DNA of 64,000 nt from Symbiodinium natans (lineage: Eukaryota > Sar > Dinophyceae > Suessiales > Symbiodiniaceae): the NCBI GenBank assembly GCA_905221605.1, contig CAJNDS010002139.1:62001-126000 (forward strand), read 5' to 3'. Positions 49,488-60,500 of the stretch are shown one piece after another (the stretch's first letter is position 1; the number at the start of each line of letters is the position of its first letter). The position numbers and the translations under genes are program-made. The notes beneath the pieces were generated by a model. The model worked only from the letters and a program-made list of their open reading frames with translations, searched no databases and was not told where the DNA came from.

Positions 49488-49601
49488 CTCCCGTTCGCCC
49501 CCTGCCTTGATGGGATCTCGCCGGTACTTCTGCGCCAGCTGCCGTGTGGCCTCCTCCACAGCCGGGTCTGCACCGGCCTCAAGGGGAGGAGATGTTTCGG
49601 C
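49488..49601 (-). CDS. Orphan coding exon of unknown function
   Basis: A 114-nt exon, phase 0 at both ends, between AG|GCC and GAG|GTGAAC, encoding 38 residues from AETSPPLEAGADPAVEEATR to DPIKAGGERE. Third positions are mostly G or C. The second half would form a charged helix (VEEATRQLAQKYRRD). Neighbouring exons were not identified and I recognise no family. Confidence 0.6.
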
Positions 49602-52600
49602 CTGCTGGGTTTCATTCACGTCGTTTGTTGAGGGTGGGATGGAGGTCGGTATTTAATTGCAGGAGAGCCCTATAATGTCGGGTGCCAAACCGAAGTCGAC
49701 GGGTTTTCCTACCAGGTGACTGTGCATCTTCGAGAAGTGTCACGGTTGCAGGCTGTTTCCCAGGCTGTTTCCATCGTTCCTTGAAGACTGATTGGAAGGC
49801 AACCGGCTGCTTCATGGGAGGTTTGGGAAGGCGGCGTGTCCATGAATGATACTGCGAGGGAAGCAGGAATGACCCATGGAGGTTGCATTTCTACTCTAAG
49901 CACCTTGTGGGGTTGTCCCAGTCATCACATCAGAGCAGCTTAGCCAAGGTCTACCTAACGTCAGCATGGTTCAGGGATCCAAAAGCATGTCCTAGTCTGG
50001 GGGTATGTATAGGGGGAGGAGGACCTTGGATTGAGATTTATCGGCAGGTAGGGGGCATGAGGAGGAGTCTGATACGCATAGAAGCATTAGTTTCGGCACG
50101 TGTGTCCTGATGCTCTGGATTTTTATTCTGTGGGTGCTGCTTGTAGCGGAGGTATAGAGATGGTCATGTGGCTTTTGTTCTACGAGGCCCTGAGGGGTGC
50201 GTGAACGGAACCAAGCACGCTCAGACAAACCTCCAAGGCCACGGCTACTGCCATCCCAAAGAAGCCTTGAAACAAATCCACAAACTAGCCCGTGAAAACC
50301 TAGCCATCAAGCCTGAGGGCAAGGAGGTGGTCGTGCACTCCCTGCGACTACACATTGGTGCTTCAAGGGCGTTAGCGGCGTTAAGTCGCGGGGGCCTTGA
50401 GCCACAAGAAGCAGAACTGGCTGTCTGTCGGCCCGCAGTCGCCCGCCTGATGTCGCGAGATGTTCAGGTTCTCGGATCTTGTACGGACGTAAACTCAGGG
50501 AGGCGACAGAAGAGACACGCAAACCCAAGACCTAAGCCTTCAAGCTACAACAAAAAGAGAAGGTTCTTTCACAAAGAGGCCCCGAACCCTGTGCAGAAAT
50601 GTATACATGCGGAAATCTAGAGGAACAGAGGGCCAACCCAGCCCAACCCCCAAAAAAAGGAATGCAAGCACCTACTTAAAGCACCCTTTTCCCAAAGCAC
50701 TTTCCCCGCAGGCTGCTGGAAGCAAAGCCAGAAAAGAAGCATCACCCTGGCACCTCAAGGCGCTCGCGCGACAGCTCTTTGAAAGTGGCTTGAGGTCCAG
50801 CCTCATCTCTTTGAGTCCGAGCTTCTTAGGGTTCTGGCTTCTCTGTGATCGTCAGGTGGCTTCGGGCTTTCCGGTACACCCCCAACCTTCGTCCCAAAAC
50901 ACCGAAGTTAAAAAAAAAAAAAAAAAAAAAAACGCTTCTCAGAGGAAATGAGCAGCGTGTGGACCATCTGCTGGCCCAAGCTCTGGAGATGGGACGGCTA
51001 CGGCTTTCTGACTGAGGCCCTCCGACGCCAATTTGCCAATTCCCAAAACCCACACGCCAAACCGCCAGCTGTTGGCCACCTCGCTGAGCGCAGCACCTTC
51101 TTTCCAAGAGCAATGGCCTTCATAAACCAAAGGTTGAGGGACTCCTGGCAATCTGAGGACAGCGTGCCACTGAAGTCCGAGGCTCAAGGTCTGTCAACAG
51201 CCAATCACCTGCTACAGTGAGCGTTTCACTCTGTAACTCCGGCAACTGGAGAAAACTCCGACTATGTCTGGCACACCCGGCTGTATCTCCGACCCTTGCC
51301 TTCTGGCTCTACGTCCGCACCTAAAAAAGCACAAAAACAAACTACCTAACCAGCTGCTGCAGCGGTCAGCAACACAATCACACTGCGAGCTGCTAGCAGA
51401 TGGCGCGCCTTCTTCAAGGTCATGCTAAACTTCTCAACCACCTTCGACGATTCATTCATCAGTTGCTGAAACTGCTGCAGGCACCCCCTTACATACCGCT
51501 TGAAGCGCATACGGGCCAGAGCCAAACCTGATACACTTGAGGGAGCGGAGGGCCAGCTGATGAATTCGGATGAGCCACGTGGTGTTTGTCGAGAAAGCAA
51601 GCAAGAGATGAAAGGATGAAAGCAAGAAGTGCTTTGTTTCATTCACGGACACTAAACTGTGCTACAGTGCTGACCAGAATGGAAGCTATCCTTCACTACT
51701 CTATGTTGCTTCTGCTTAGAAAGACTGGGAGCCAAACCTTCCCAATCTCATCGAGAGGGTCAATCCTCACAACTTGAGGTATCCTGACGTCGTACCTTGC
51801 TCGGCGACTGTTCAAGGCAATCTGCTCTCTCTGCAAGTTGGCAGCTTGGAGTGGAACTTTCTTTTTGTTAAGACAAAAGCAGTACCGAGATACTTGTGTT
51901 GCGGTCGCTCCAGGGGGGAAGAGACAACACGAACATCATTTGCAGGACTCACCGCGAGTGCACCAGATGACAAAAGCTTCCATGCTGACACATCTCCAAC
52001 TCGGGACATGCACACTTTTCTTGTCCGGTCGCTCAGAGCCTCTGGCCGGGCCCTTGGATATGCTTAACTTGAGCATTTATGCGTTTCAAGGCCACAGCCT
52101 CAGGTGGCGCAAGCGCAGCGCGATGGTGCGAAGTAGAGAATCGAACTGCTTCCCTTCTTCCTTAGATCCTTTTGCATCCTTTTGCTCCTCTGCGCTGCCG
52201 CCGATGCTCTCATTTTGCATCATGTGGCTGCGCTTACATTGAGCTGTCGAGGTTTAAGAGGGGGTTTGAGGAGTTTAGGCCGCCGTCTTCGGGCAAAACA
52301 GGTTTGTCTTGCAGTTCTGGGTTCCTGGTTCAGAGACTTCGGGGGAGCCTCTTACCGCGACGGTTTCGACATTCGTGACTCCGAGACTTTGAGGGTCGCA
52401 CTCTCGCTGCAGGGGTGTCTTGAAGACGCCGGTCCTGTCGCAGCGCGGCACCTTGGGCAGGGTTTGGGGTCTGGGGCTTGTTCTCTCATTTCTCTCCACG
52501 ATCGCGCGTACAACCTTCAGATGTTAAAATTGTATGTAGGCCTCCATACCGCTAAGCGGTGCTTGTCTTGATTCTTGATGATGCCAGTCGATCAGCACGG

Positions 52601-53999
52601 TGACGCCACATTCAGGCCGGACTAGTGGGGCAGCCGCATGCACATGCCACGGAGATAATGGCAGAAGTCCTCAACCTGGAGCCCTCAGCCTCAAGCAGGA
52701 ACACAACCCATCCCAGACTGACACCGGGCATCGCACTGTGGCGAGGGAGGCTCGCCCATTGAACTCTCGGCTCAATCCCTGGCCGCAGCGCTGGACAAGA
52801 ATGAACTCACAGGAAGCCAAGTGTGCGCTTATTCTCGTTGAGACATGACTCGTCATCCAAGTGATTCGACAAGAAAAGACAGTGCGAAGTTTGCCGAGCC
52901 TTTCAACCCACCCGACCACCCCCCCCCCCCGCACTACACGCAACGGTGAATTCCATTGCAGCGCTCCAGCAAAATCTTGGACAGCATAGAGCTGACATCA
53001 TTGATGCGCGTGTGCGTGTGTCTGTTTGAATGTAGGAGGTTCAAGAGGCGCTCATTCGAAATTAGGCCCAAGCACTGCCTGAAGCGCAGGCAAGCGTGAA
53101 TCTGGCCAAACCAACCCAGAAGCCATCAAACACACGTAATGTCCGTAGCAGCATCTTTGGCGGTACCAGGCAAGATCCATGCTGCCCGCAGAACAAGTGT
53201 GATCAACAAAATATTTCGGGGGGTTGCAGCTGTCTTCTGGCTTGGATTCAAAGATATCCAAAAGCCAACAAAGTCTGCTTCTCAGTTAACTTCGAGATAT
53301 CGTACATTCGCAAACCTGTTTTCCAGATATCGCGGCGTGTACCTCGCGGCCCATTGAACCCAGATTCAATCAGCCGACACTCTGGCACAACCAACGGGCA
53401 CGAGCCTTCCACATTGGGGGAGAGCCCATCTTGTCCTGAGGCGGAAATTGAGGAACTGCGGCCTGAAAACCGACTGTAGCAACACCAAGGGTGCCCTCGG
53501 CCCCCGTTTGCCACCGAGCTGCAGTAAACAGCAGGATGTGTGGCCCCTTGACGTTGTCAAGCCACTTCCGCAGCTCGCGCTTGTCCTGGCACTGTGAGCG
53601 GGGATTCCAGTCCCATACACTTGCACACTTGCGTCTACGAACAGATCTTAAAGCGGACCGAAACTCCCAAACCTTTTTTCCGCCCTTTCATCGCAGCTCC
53701 TGCAAGACCTGTGTGTAGTCGGGCATCATGGCGCTGGCCCACCTCTTCAATTGGAGTACCGCCCTCGAGATGCAAAACTGTCGAACGATTCCCCATGGCA
53801 CTGTTCATGCTTCCATATCCGCAAAGATTCACAAATCTTGAGGCTACACATCTTCCTTGTCCACGCATCAGCTGACAGAGATTCAATCAAAACAGAAATT
53901 AGCTGAGTCCTAGCTTGCAAAGCCACGAACAGCTCTCTGATTGGCAATTCATGATGCCGACCCCTCACACTGGCTCGAGATCGAAGCACAAGGATGAAG
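49602..53999. other. 4.4 kb without a secure gene
   Basis: Plus frames at 50168-50620 and 50948-51220 read like protein in part (EALKQIHKLARENLAIKPEG; GFLTEALRRQFANSQNP) but have no domain or splice support. A minus frame near 52745-52800 (RCGQGLSREFNGRAS) followed by VSVWDGLCSC is faintly TSP1-like. There is an A-run of about 22 bases at 50911-50931. Confidence 0.35.
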
Positions 54000-54000
54000 C

Positions 54001-54074
54001 CTACTTGTCATCAAGCGAGACGGGAGCCATCTTGAGCCAGTACATGACTCGACAACCAGTCTTCCGGTAGCCCC
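54001..54074 (-). CDS. Possible terminal exon (GYRKTGCRVMYWLKMAP)
   Basis: The frame after an AG reads GYRKTGCRVMYWLKMAPVSL then DDK and a TAG stop, with mostly G/C third positions. It could be the last exon of the thioredoxin-like gene to its right. No family support. Confidence 0.35.
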
Positions 54075-54314
54075 CTCTCTGAGCCAAAGCACTTGCCCAG
54101 ATTCTTGGAGGAGGGAGTGCCCTCGCTAAAGATCTCGGGAGCGGAGTCCTGGCTTTGAAACCCATTGGAATTTTCGGGGCTGCAGCCCTCAATTTACTCA
54201 ATCAGTGCTTCCAACACCAGAAGTTAAGGCCCTCCCGAAGTAATACAATGCTCTTGTCTAGGACATCACCGCAAGGCTGTAGCTGTAGGACTCAGGCATT
54301 GCTAGCGTTCTTAC

Positions 54315-54386
54315 CAGCTTTGGGGCAATTAATAGTCGATGCCCATTGTTCTGGAGTCTTCGCCCACTTTGTGTTGGGTCCGTCCA
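54315..54386 (-). CDS. Probable exon (KWAKTPEQWASTINCPKA)
   Basis: A 72-nt exon between AG|TG and CTG|GTAAGA reads DGPNTKWAKTPEQWASTINC then PKA. The donor is good and composition is protein-like. It lies downstream of the thioredoxin exons but does not follow the last of them in phase, so an exon is missing in between or it belongs elsewhere. Confidence 0.5.
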
Positions 54387-54532
54387 CTGCCAAGCCCTTG
54401 TAACCATTCGACGCGGGTTGCGTGTTTGGATGCCTTGGGCGTTAGCACTTGGGGGATTCACTTCTGGCCTTCGTTAAGAGAAGTGCCTTCCTTCCCATCT
54501 CTACACAGCCGACACCCACCCCTCTCTCCAGC

Positions 54533-55694
54533 CTTGTCCTCGCCGAACCAACGGAAGGCAGGAAACCTGGCGGAGAGGCGGGCGAGGGAAGACTGTAGAT
54601 GCTCAATGAACTCTTTGCGTGCCGTGGCCCAGGCTCGTTTATGGAGGCTTTGCTGCACACATCGCGCTGTTGCCGGCAGTTGACGGCGCCGATGTTCAGG
54701 AAGTCCTGCAAGCTTGTGCTGCCGAAAGGCCCCTCAGCCCTCACCCTCCTCCTATGCAAATGGACATGCAGAACACAACAAACGACTGGAACAGCACATC
54801 ATCGAGAAGCATCCCAGAACCCTCTAAGCCAGAAATAGCACAACGGGTCCCAACACAAATTGCAGTTGGCAATCGTGCTTGCTGCCATACACGACATGGC
54901 TCAGAGCAGAAAGGGTAGTATTGGATTTGGCGGCTTCGGACTTGGGACTTCCAGCTTGCAACCTTAAGGGTCTTGGCCAAGGCACCTTGAAAGTGTCGGC
55001 AAACTTGATGTACTCCTCTCGCACCTGCGCAAAGTGCAGGAGCGAAGGCACCCTGCAAATCGAAGCAAAGGCCAGAAACCCATCGTGCGGCCACTGCTCT
55101 GCTTCTCATTCCGAAGCACATGTCTCAACTGGATTCCCGATTTCCATTCTGATTCCCGAGTGCCTCTCGAGACTCATCGTTGTTCGGCTTGTAAAACCTG
55201 TGACTCTTTCACTTCAATGCAACAAGTATTCTTCGAGGATCCGCGCGAAGGAACCACAACATGCTGCACATCGCCTGGAGTCCCTACGACCCAAAACACT
55301 GAAGCCCTGAAGTTGTTCAAGTGTTCAAGGTTTTGGTGCCCACTTATGCAACAGCTGGATTCGGGTCTAGCAGGCATCGCAGTGGAGTATCTTTTTCTGA
55401 GCCTCACTGTGCCAACCACTTGCCAACCAGGCATGCAATATGTTGACAGACACGCCGCTGAACAATCCAGGGCTCGATGCGGTCGTTGATCTGAGACTTG
55501 TACCTGCCGCCAACTCGGTCGGCGTTCCAGTGCAATGGTACAAGTCGATGCACTGGAAAGAGTATCCGAGTCCAGACCAAGGGGGCCCCATAGTGTCCGG
55601 AGGACTTCGGCTTCAGGGGTGGATGAAATAGGTTTCTGCCAAGGCACAGGTCGGAAGTCATCTCGGTGACATTGGTGTTGCCGTAGATATCCTC
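54533..55694 (-). CDS. Thioredoxin-like domain in five exons, ERdj5/PDI type
   Basis: Exons in transcript order: 55640-55694 (EDIYGNTNVTEMTSDLCL, donor GC), 55511-55552 (CIDLYHCTGTPTEL, TTG|GC), 54986-55024 (VREEYIKFADTFK, AAG|GT), 54635-54705 (DFLNIGAVNCRQQRDVCSKA then SIN, GC) and 54533-54566 (FPAFRWFGEDK, AAG|GC). The last four join in phase and keep thioredoxin spacing: hydrophobic strand and Tyr, then ..Y-x-x-F-A, then LxIGAVNC....CSK, then FPAFRWF in place of YPT. LxIGAVNC closely resembles the first thioredoxin domain of ERdj5/DNAJC10. The position of the active-site CxxC reads TGTPT, so catalytic cysteines seem absent. It may act as a protein-binding fold in the ER (inference). The first exon ends out of phase with the second, so one exon may be missing. 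Confidence 0.75.
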
Positions 55695-56507
55695 CTGGTC
55701 CCAGTCAAGACAAAAGTTTTGAGTTGTTGAAATACATTCCCAAAACCATCGATGAGCCACTCCTTCGGTCCAGGCTCACCTTCTTCCATGAACCTGGGGA
55801 GCACTTCGGCTACCAGTAAGAGAAGATCTCAAGTGGGTTGAGGGAAGCTACACTTGGAGCTGTTTAGGGCTAAACCTGGAGCTTTTGGACCTAAACCTGA
55901 ACTGAGTCCCCCGTAAGCAGGCTGAAGAACTGAAAGAACCTCGAAAGACCTTTCTTTGCTGAGAGTGGTGCATCATTTGGCCTCCTTGGCGGACGATCCT
56001 TACCTTTGCGGCTGCCACCATGGCTAGGAAGTTTCCTCATAGACGGTCCCTTTTACAGTAATTAGGTCTGCTTTCTTTAGGTGAGACGGACAAGTTTAGT
56101 GCGACGCCTGGACGCTCTGGAGCAACCGCTCTCAACTTGATGATATGCTGGAAGCTCAAGCGCGGGCTGATGCGTGATACGTGCCAGGCTTGTATTCGAA
56201 ACAACACAAGCAAGGTTTTGAGGCTGAGATCCACACGTTGCCATCTGGTTCACGACCGAAGAACTGCCGAAACATGGCTTTCGCCTGTCAAGCTTCAGTA
56301 CAATTCAGAAGTCTCGAGCGCCTCCGAACTCACGCTTTCCGAGCCTGTTCGTTGGATTGGTGCCCTTAGATGGCCGAGATGGTGGCATCTGACCCTCCAT
56401 CATCTGACAAAGCTCTGGGGCTCGAGCCTTCCTTGAGGCCCTCTTCGCCGTGCTGGTCGTAGACCTGGAGGGCAGGCAGGGACTGTTAGGGGTAACAGTG
56501 TCTGGAA

Positions 56508-57590
56508 TTAAGGGTTCCGCTTTTTCGTTGGGTCCTCAACAATCTGCGCAGCAGCCTGTGCCTTTTTGGCGGCTCTTGCCGCGACATCCTCTGCATGCGC
56601 CCTACTCGGGGCCTTCCGCTTCTCGGCATCGCTGAGGACCTTTTAGTTAGCTTCAGGAGTCTTTGAAGTGAATGCCGCTTACAGGCAGGACTCAAGATAG
56701 ATGGCAGGGCGCAATCAGTAAGCTGACTTCAACGATTACGGAAGTCAAATCAATGGTGGCAAGGGTTTGGGCTTGTCGATGTCGGGAAGGTTTCGGCATG
56801 CTGGGTGTGTGGCCTCGGCTTTTCCGACCATACACCGATGATAGGGTTCGGGGTTGAGGTTTTGCAGGGCATCTGCTTCAAAGCTACTCGCCTTCGGCAA
56901 GGGCCAAAGCTCTTGGCTCGGAGCGGAGTCGATTTCGGGTTTGCGGTCAGCATCAAGCCTCGTAGGCTGTGGACACCTCGATGAACTTGGTTTGGCACTG
57001 CTCCTGTCGGCATCTTCTGCAGAATAACATGTGGGAATCCCATGTGTTGTTTCTCTTCTTGATATTCTTCTTCTCCTTCTTCTTCCCAGTCCTTGTCGTC
57101 AGAGCACTTGTCCGGATGGTACTCCAAAGACTTCGCGCGATATGCCTTCTTTATGGCTGCCTCCCAGCGAGAGCCCAACAACAAGGTCGGGATCCTAGGA
57201 AAGATACAACGGCCGACCAGCGCACATGATGGGCTGAAGGGTGCTGGAGAGGGGTGCTACTTGGAGGTTCATGGTACTTACTAACCCAATTATCACCATG
57301 TTAGGGCACGAACCCCCGAGTAGAATCCGAGTAGAAGCGTACTAAGCCGTTGAAGGATCTCAGCATGGAATGCCCAAAACTGTAGAAAACGCTTTGCTGG
57401 CAAAGCACTTGAAGGTACCACGATGCAAGTCCCGCGTGCGCTGTTCTGTGAAGGGTCCAGTATGCTCTGGTGCATTCCAGTGATTCCAGCGCTTGAACAG
57501 ATCGACGGAGCGAGCCTGGTCTGCATTCCTGGGGACGCCCAGAATGGCATAGTAGTCTGCGCCCCTGAGTGCAGAGTTGGCATTCTCTGC
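56508..57590 (-). CDS. J-domain (DnaJ) protein in four exons
   Basis: Exons: 57516-about 57590 (SALRGADYYAILGVPRNADQ, donor CAG|GC), 57092-57160 (AAIKKAYRAKSLEYHPDK then CSDDK, AAG|GA), 56959-57003 (EQCQTKFIEVSTAYE, GAG|GC) and 56508-56639 (VLSDAEKRKAPSRAHAED onward). All joins are phase 0 and rebuild all helices of a J-domain with the HPD motif, at the standard spacing between HPD and the KF..I..AYEVLSD helix. J-domains stimulate Hsp70 ATPase. None of the three introns has a GT donor (GC, GA, GC). The last exon runs into a TAA at 56508, but an AG|GC after KKAQ (exon then ending at 56556) would let the gene continue into the thioredoxin exons at 55694, in phase. Both readings are open. Confidence 0.85.
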
Positions 57591-60500
57591 GTTGACTGCG
57601 CCGCAACAAGATTCATATGCAACATCTCGATGATCCCGGGATCCATATCAGTCTGATGGCCTGACGCTGCAACCACAGGACTCTGGAAACAAGATTAAAC
57701 ACAAAACACGTACAGTAAATGGTCGTCAGAGCCACACAGAACAATCAGCCTTCGAAGGCCTTTTCGTTTCATGTCTTTGCAGCCTTTGCATGTCTCTCCG
57801 CGAAGACAGCTCGGGGCGCTGCTTGGCCGCGCCGATCAACGGCAGGGAGCCAACAACCTCTGCATCTTCGGCTGTTAATACTCTCTTCATGTTCAGTTCA
57901 CTGAAAAGAGGCCGTTGCTTCGTTGTTGTTGTGGCCGCGAATGTCCCGCGGAACTTGCGTGAAGGTCCCGGATTTGGTCCCGAGATTTAAGGAGGCTTCG
58001 CGGCAAGGCTGTTCCTGAAAGTCGCCTCTTTGAAAAAAGTCCAAACTACTCTGGAGCCTTGCAATCTGTGAAGCACTGAAGTCTCTTCTCCCATTCTCAA
58101 GCGAAATCCCAAGACTCCAAAAGCCTTGGAGTGATCGCGCCTGAACGAGACAAAGCCAGGAGCTGAGCCCCCGCTGCCACTGCCTCCGCAAGTCTTTTAA
58201 TCACAAGAACTCTCTGCGCTGTCAGGGGCCGGAAAGAAACATTTAGGAATCTAGGGGGTGCCTCGCCTCCTCCGGACGGGCCCTCCAGAAGGGTGCCGGG
58301 ATGCCGAGGCCATGCATGGGCTCATTAAAGCTGCTCTCGGACTCTCTGCTTTTTGGGCTCTTTGGGACCTGATTGGTGGACGGTTCTGGAGAGTGCTGCT
58401 TTGGGTTTGGGTGCTCCGCTCGGGGCCTGAAGTGAGGGTTCCCTCAAGGTTTCCTCACGGGGTCACAGGGTCACCGCTTTGGGGGCTCAAGTATTAGGTG
58501 CGGCGGATCTTTCGGATCTCACGCCGTAAGAATATCGTAAGACAGGGGGTTGGGTGCACATATTGCAACAGCGGCTGCTGAGGGTGCTTCACTGTTTCAT
58601 ACTCAGGCTAGGGTACTTCCTGTTGTTCATTGTTCCCTGTTGCTGACATCCAAAACTTGTCGGCAGGTCGTTCATCTTTGCTCAGCTAGTCGACGATCGA
58701 GATCCGAGGCCTGGAGTTCTACAGGTTTGGCCTGCACCTTCACAACTTCAACCTCAAGCCAGTTGAACAATACTCTGCATTTTGCACGAAGTTCTCCGCA
58801 GATGCTGCTCCCCATTTTGATGCTGATGCCCGTCAATTGCGAGGCATCACTATGCATCACTGAGACCAGTTGCTTCCATCTCGGCCCGGGACATTCTCCA
58901 ACAATAGTTGATTGACAACTGATATTCTGGACCATGCTTGCATACGTGGAAGTAGTACCTGAAAACGTACCAATGTCAAAATGACGACATCGATAGCAAA
59001 GGTCATATCTCCAGAACACGTTCTACGTAGTTCTTAAAGTAAGAATATCAGATAATAACGCTGCAGCTGAGATAGCCTGCGATTGAACTTCCAGTTGAGA
59101 CTACTTTCCAGAGACAAATAGCTGAGTCCACCCACCTCATCACGGCTTTGCGTCTAGAAGTCTCGGTGAGACTGTGGCTTGTTTGCCACTCTATTCGACG
59201 TGCAACGTCATGGACGCCTGAAGCAGAAATTGTTTCGGTCTAATTACGTTCGTTTGGAGACGCTGTCTACGCCGCAAGTGCACATGATTCTTTGCGAATC
59301 TGCCCGCTTCACAGCACTAAACCTCAACCCCTGCCTGTCATGACAACTGCTCGAATGGCCATTGCGCCAAGTGCACCGCCATCCCCGCAGCCAATCTAAG
59401 CGTCCACTAGTGGCCTGAGGCAGGACTGCGGGGAACAGCCTTACAATTCGTCAAGCTGGGACAGGTTCTCCGTAGTCATTCGAGTCTTCATGGAAGAACG
59501 GAAGGAGCGCTGTGAATTCGAGCGCTTCTTCAGGTGGAGGTTTTAGAACATAGCAAATACAGGTGCATGTAAGCATTGTGCTAGGCATTTTTCGGGGTGG
59601 CTGGCAGCATGGTATCTTCAACCCCGATGTCATTGTTCAAACAGCCCGTACGTACTTTGAACCCAGGCTGCCTTTCAGCAGCACGAACCACTGTGCTGGT
59701 TGTAAACTGGCAGCGTGCCGAACTTATCAGGTCGTCTGATCTGCTCGCGCCTGACAAAATGATCGACTAAAGGAACCTGACAATGGCTCAAGGATGGCTC
59801 AGACCTCATGACGGGAGAGCCCCTCTTAAACTTCCAGCCAAGTCCCAGATGCAAAACCAAACCAATACAAACGCGAATGCACGCAACCGTTCCTCAAGAA
59901 TCAGCCCGAAAAACACCGAGCCATCAACGATTCTTGCACGCAAGCCATGCCTACCTCTGAAATCCAGTAGGGCTTCTCTGTGCCCTGAGCCCCCCAACCG
60001 AGTCACCGAGCGCCGTGCTGTGGTTGCAGCACTGCTTTTGGCAAACGGTGTCCGTGTCCGGTTGTGCTACCATCTGAGCAAAGGTCTGGGCTTTTAGGCT
60101 TGCAGGTGGAAGGGGCGTTTCGCAAGCACTTCTCAAGCAGCACCACGATGTTTGCTGTGCCGCACCTGCCATCGCCGACGGTACCACCAGAAGTCTAAGC
60201 AGTTTGCCACGCCGCTGCCCTGCAGTGGTCACGAAGAAAAATGTCATGAGCAGAAACGATTGCGTGGGTCCTCAAGGTCCTCAAGTACCTCCACAATGTT
60301 TTAGGGGGCTATACTCCTCATTTCGGAGAGTTAAGCGGTTGGCTGGCCTTGTCGAAGGGATTGCGGAAAGTCCTCGAAGTGTGACCTGGGGCAGTCGGTC
60401 CGTGGCTTCGTCCCTTTTGTCTCGGCACTTCGGTCACGTTGGAGTCTACTCAGTGTCATTATCAAGCACATGAAGAAGCCGAGATTGTGCGTTGCAACAG

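Noticed and set aside
50168-50620. 150-codon plus-strand frame
   Set aside because: Partly protein-like, but without domain, splice borders or consistent codon bias; left unannotated.
55085-55105. CGHC motif on the plus strand near the thioredoxin exons
   Set aside because: The thioredoxin exons are all on the minus strand and join in phase; the plus-strand motif lies in an intron and is not followed by thioredoxin-like sequence.
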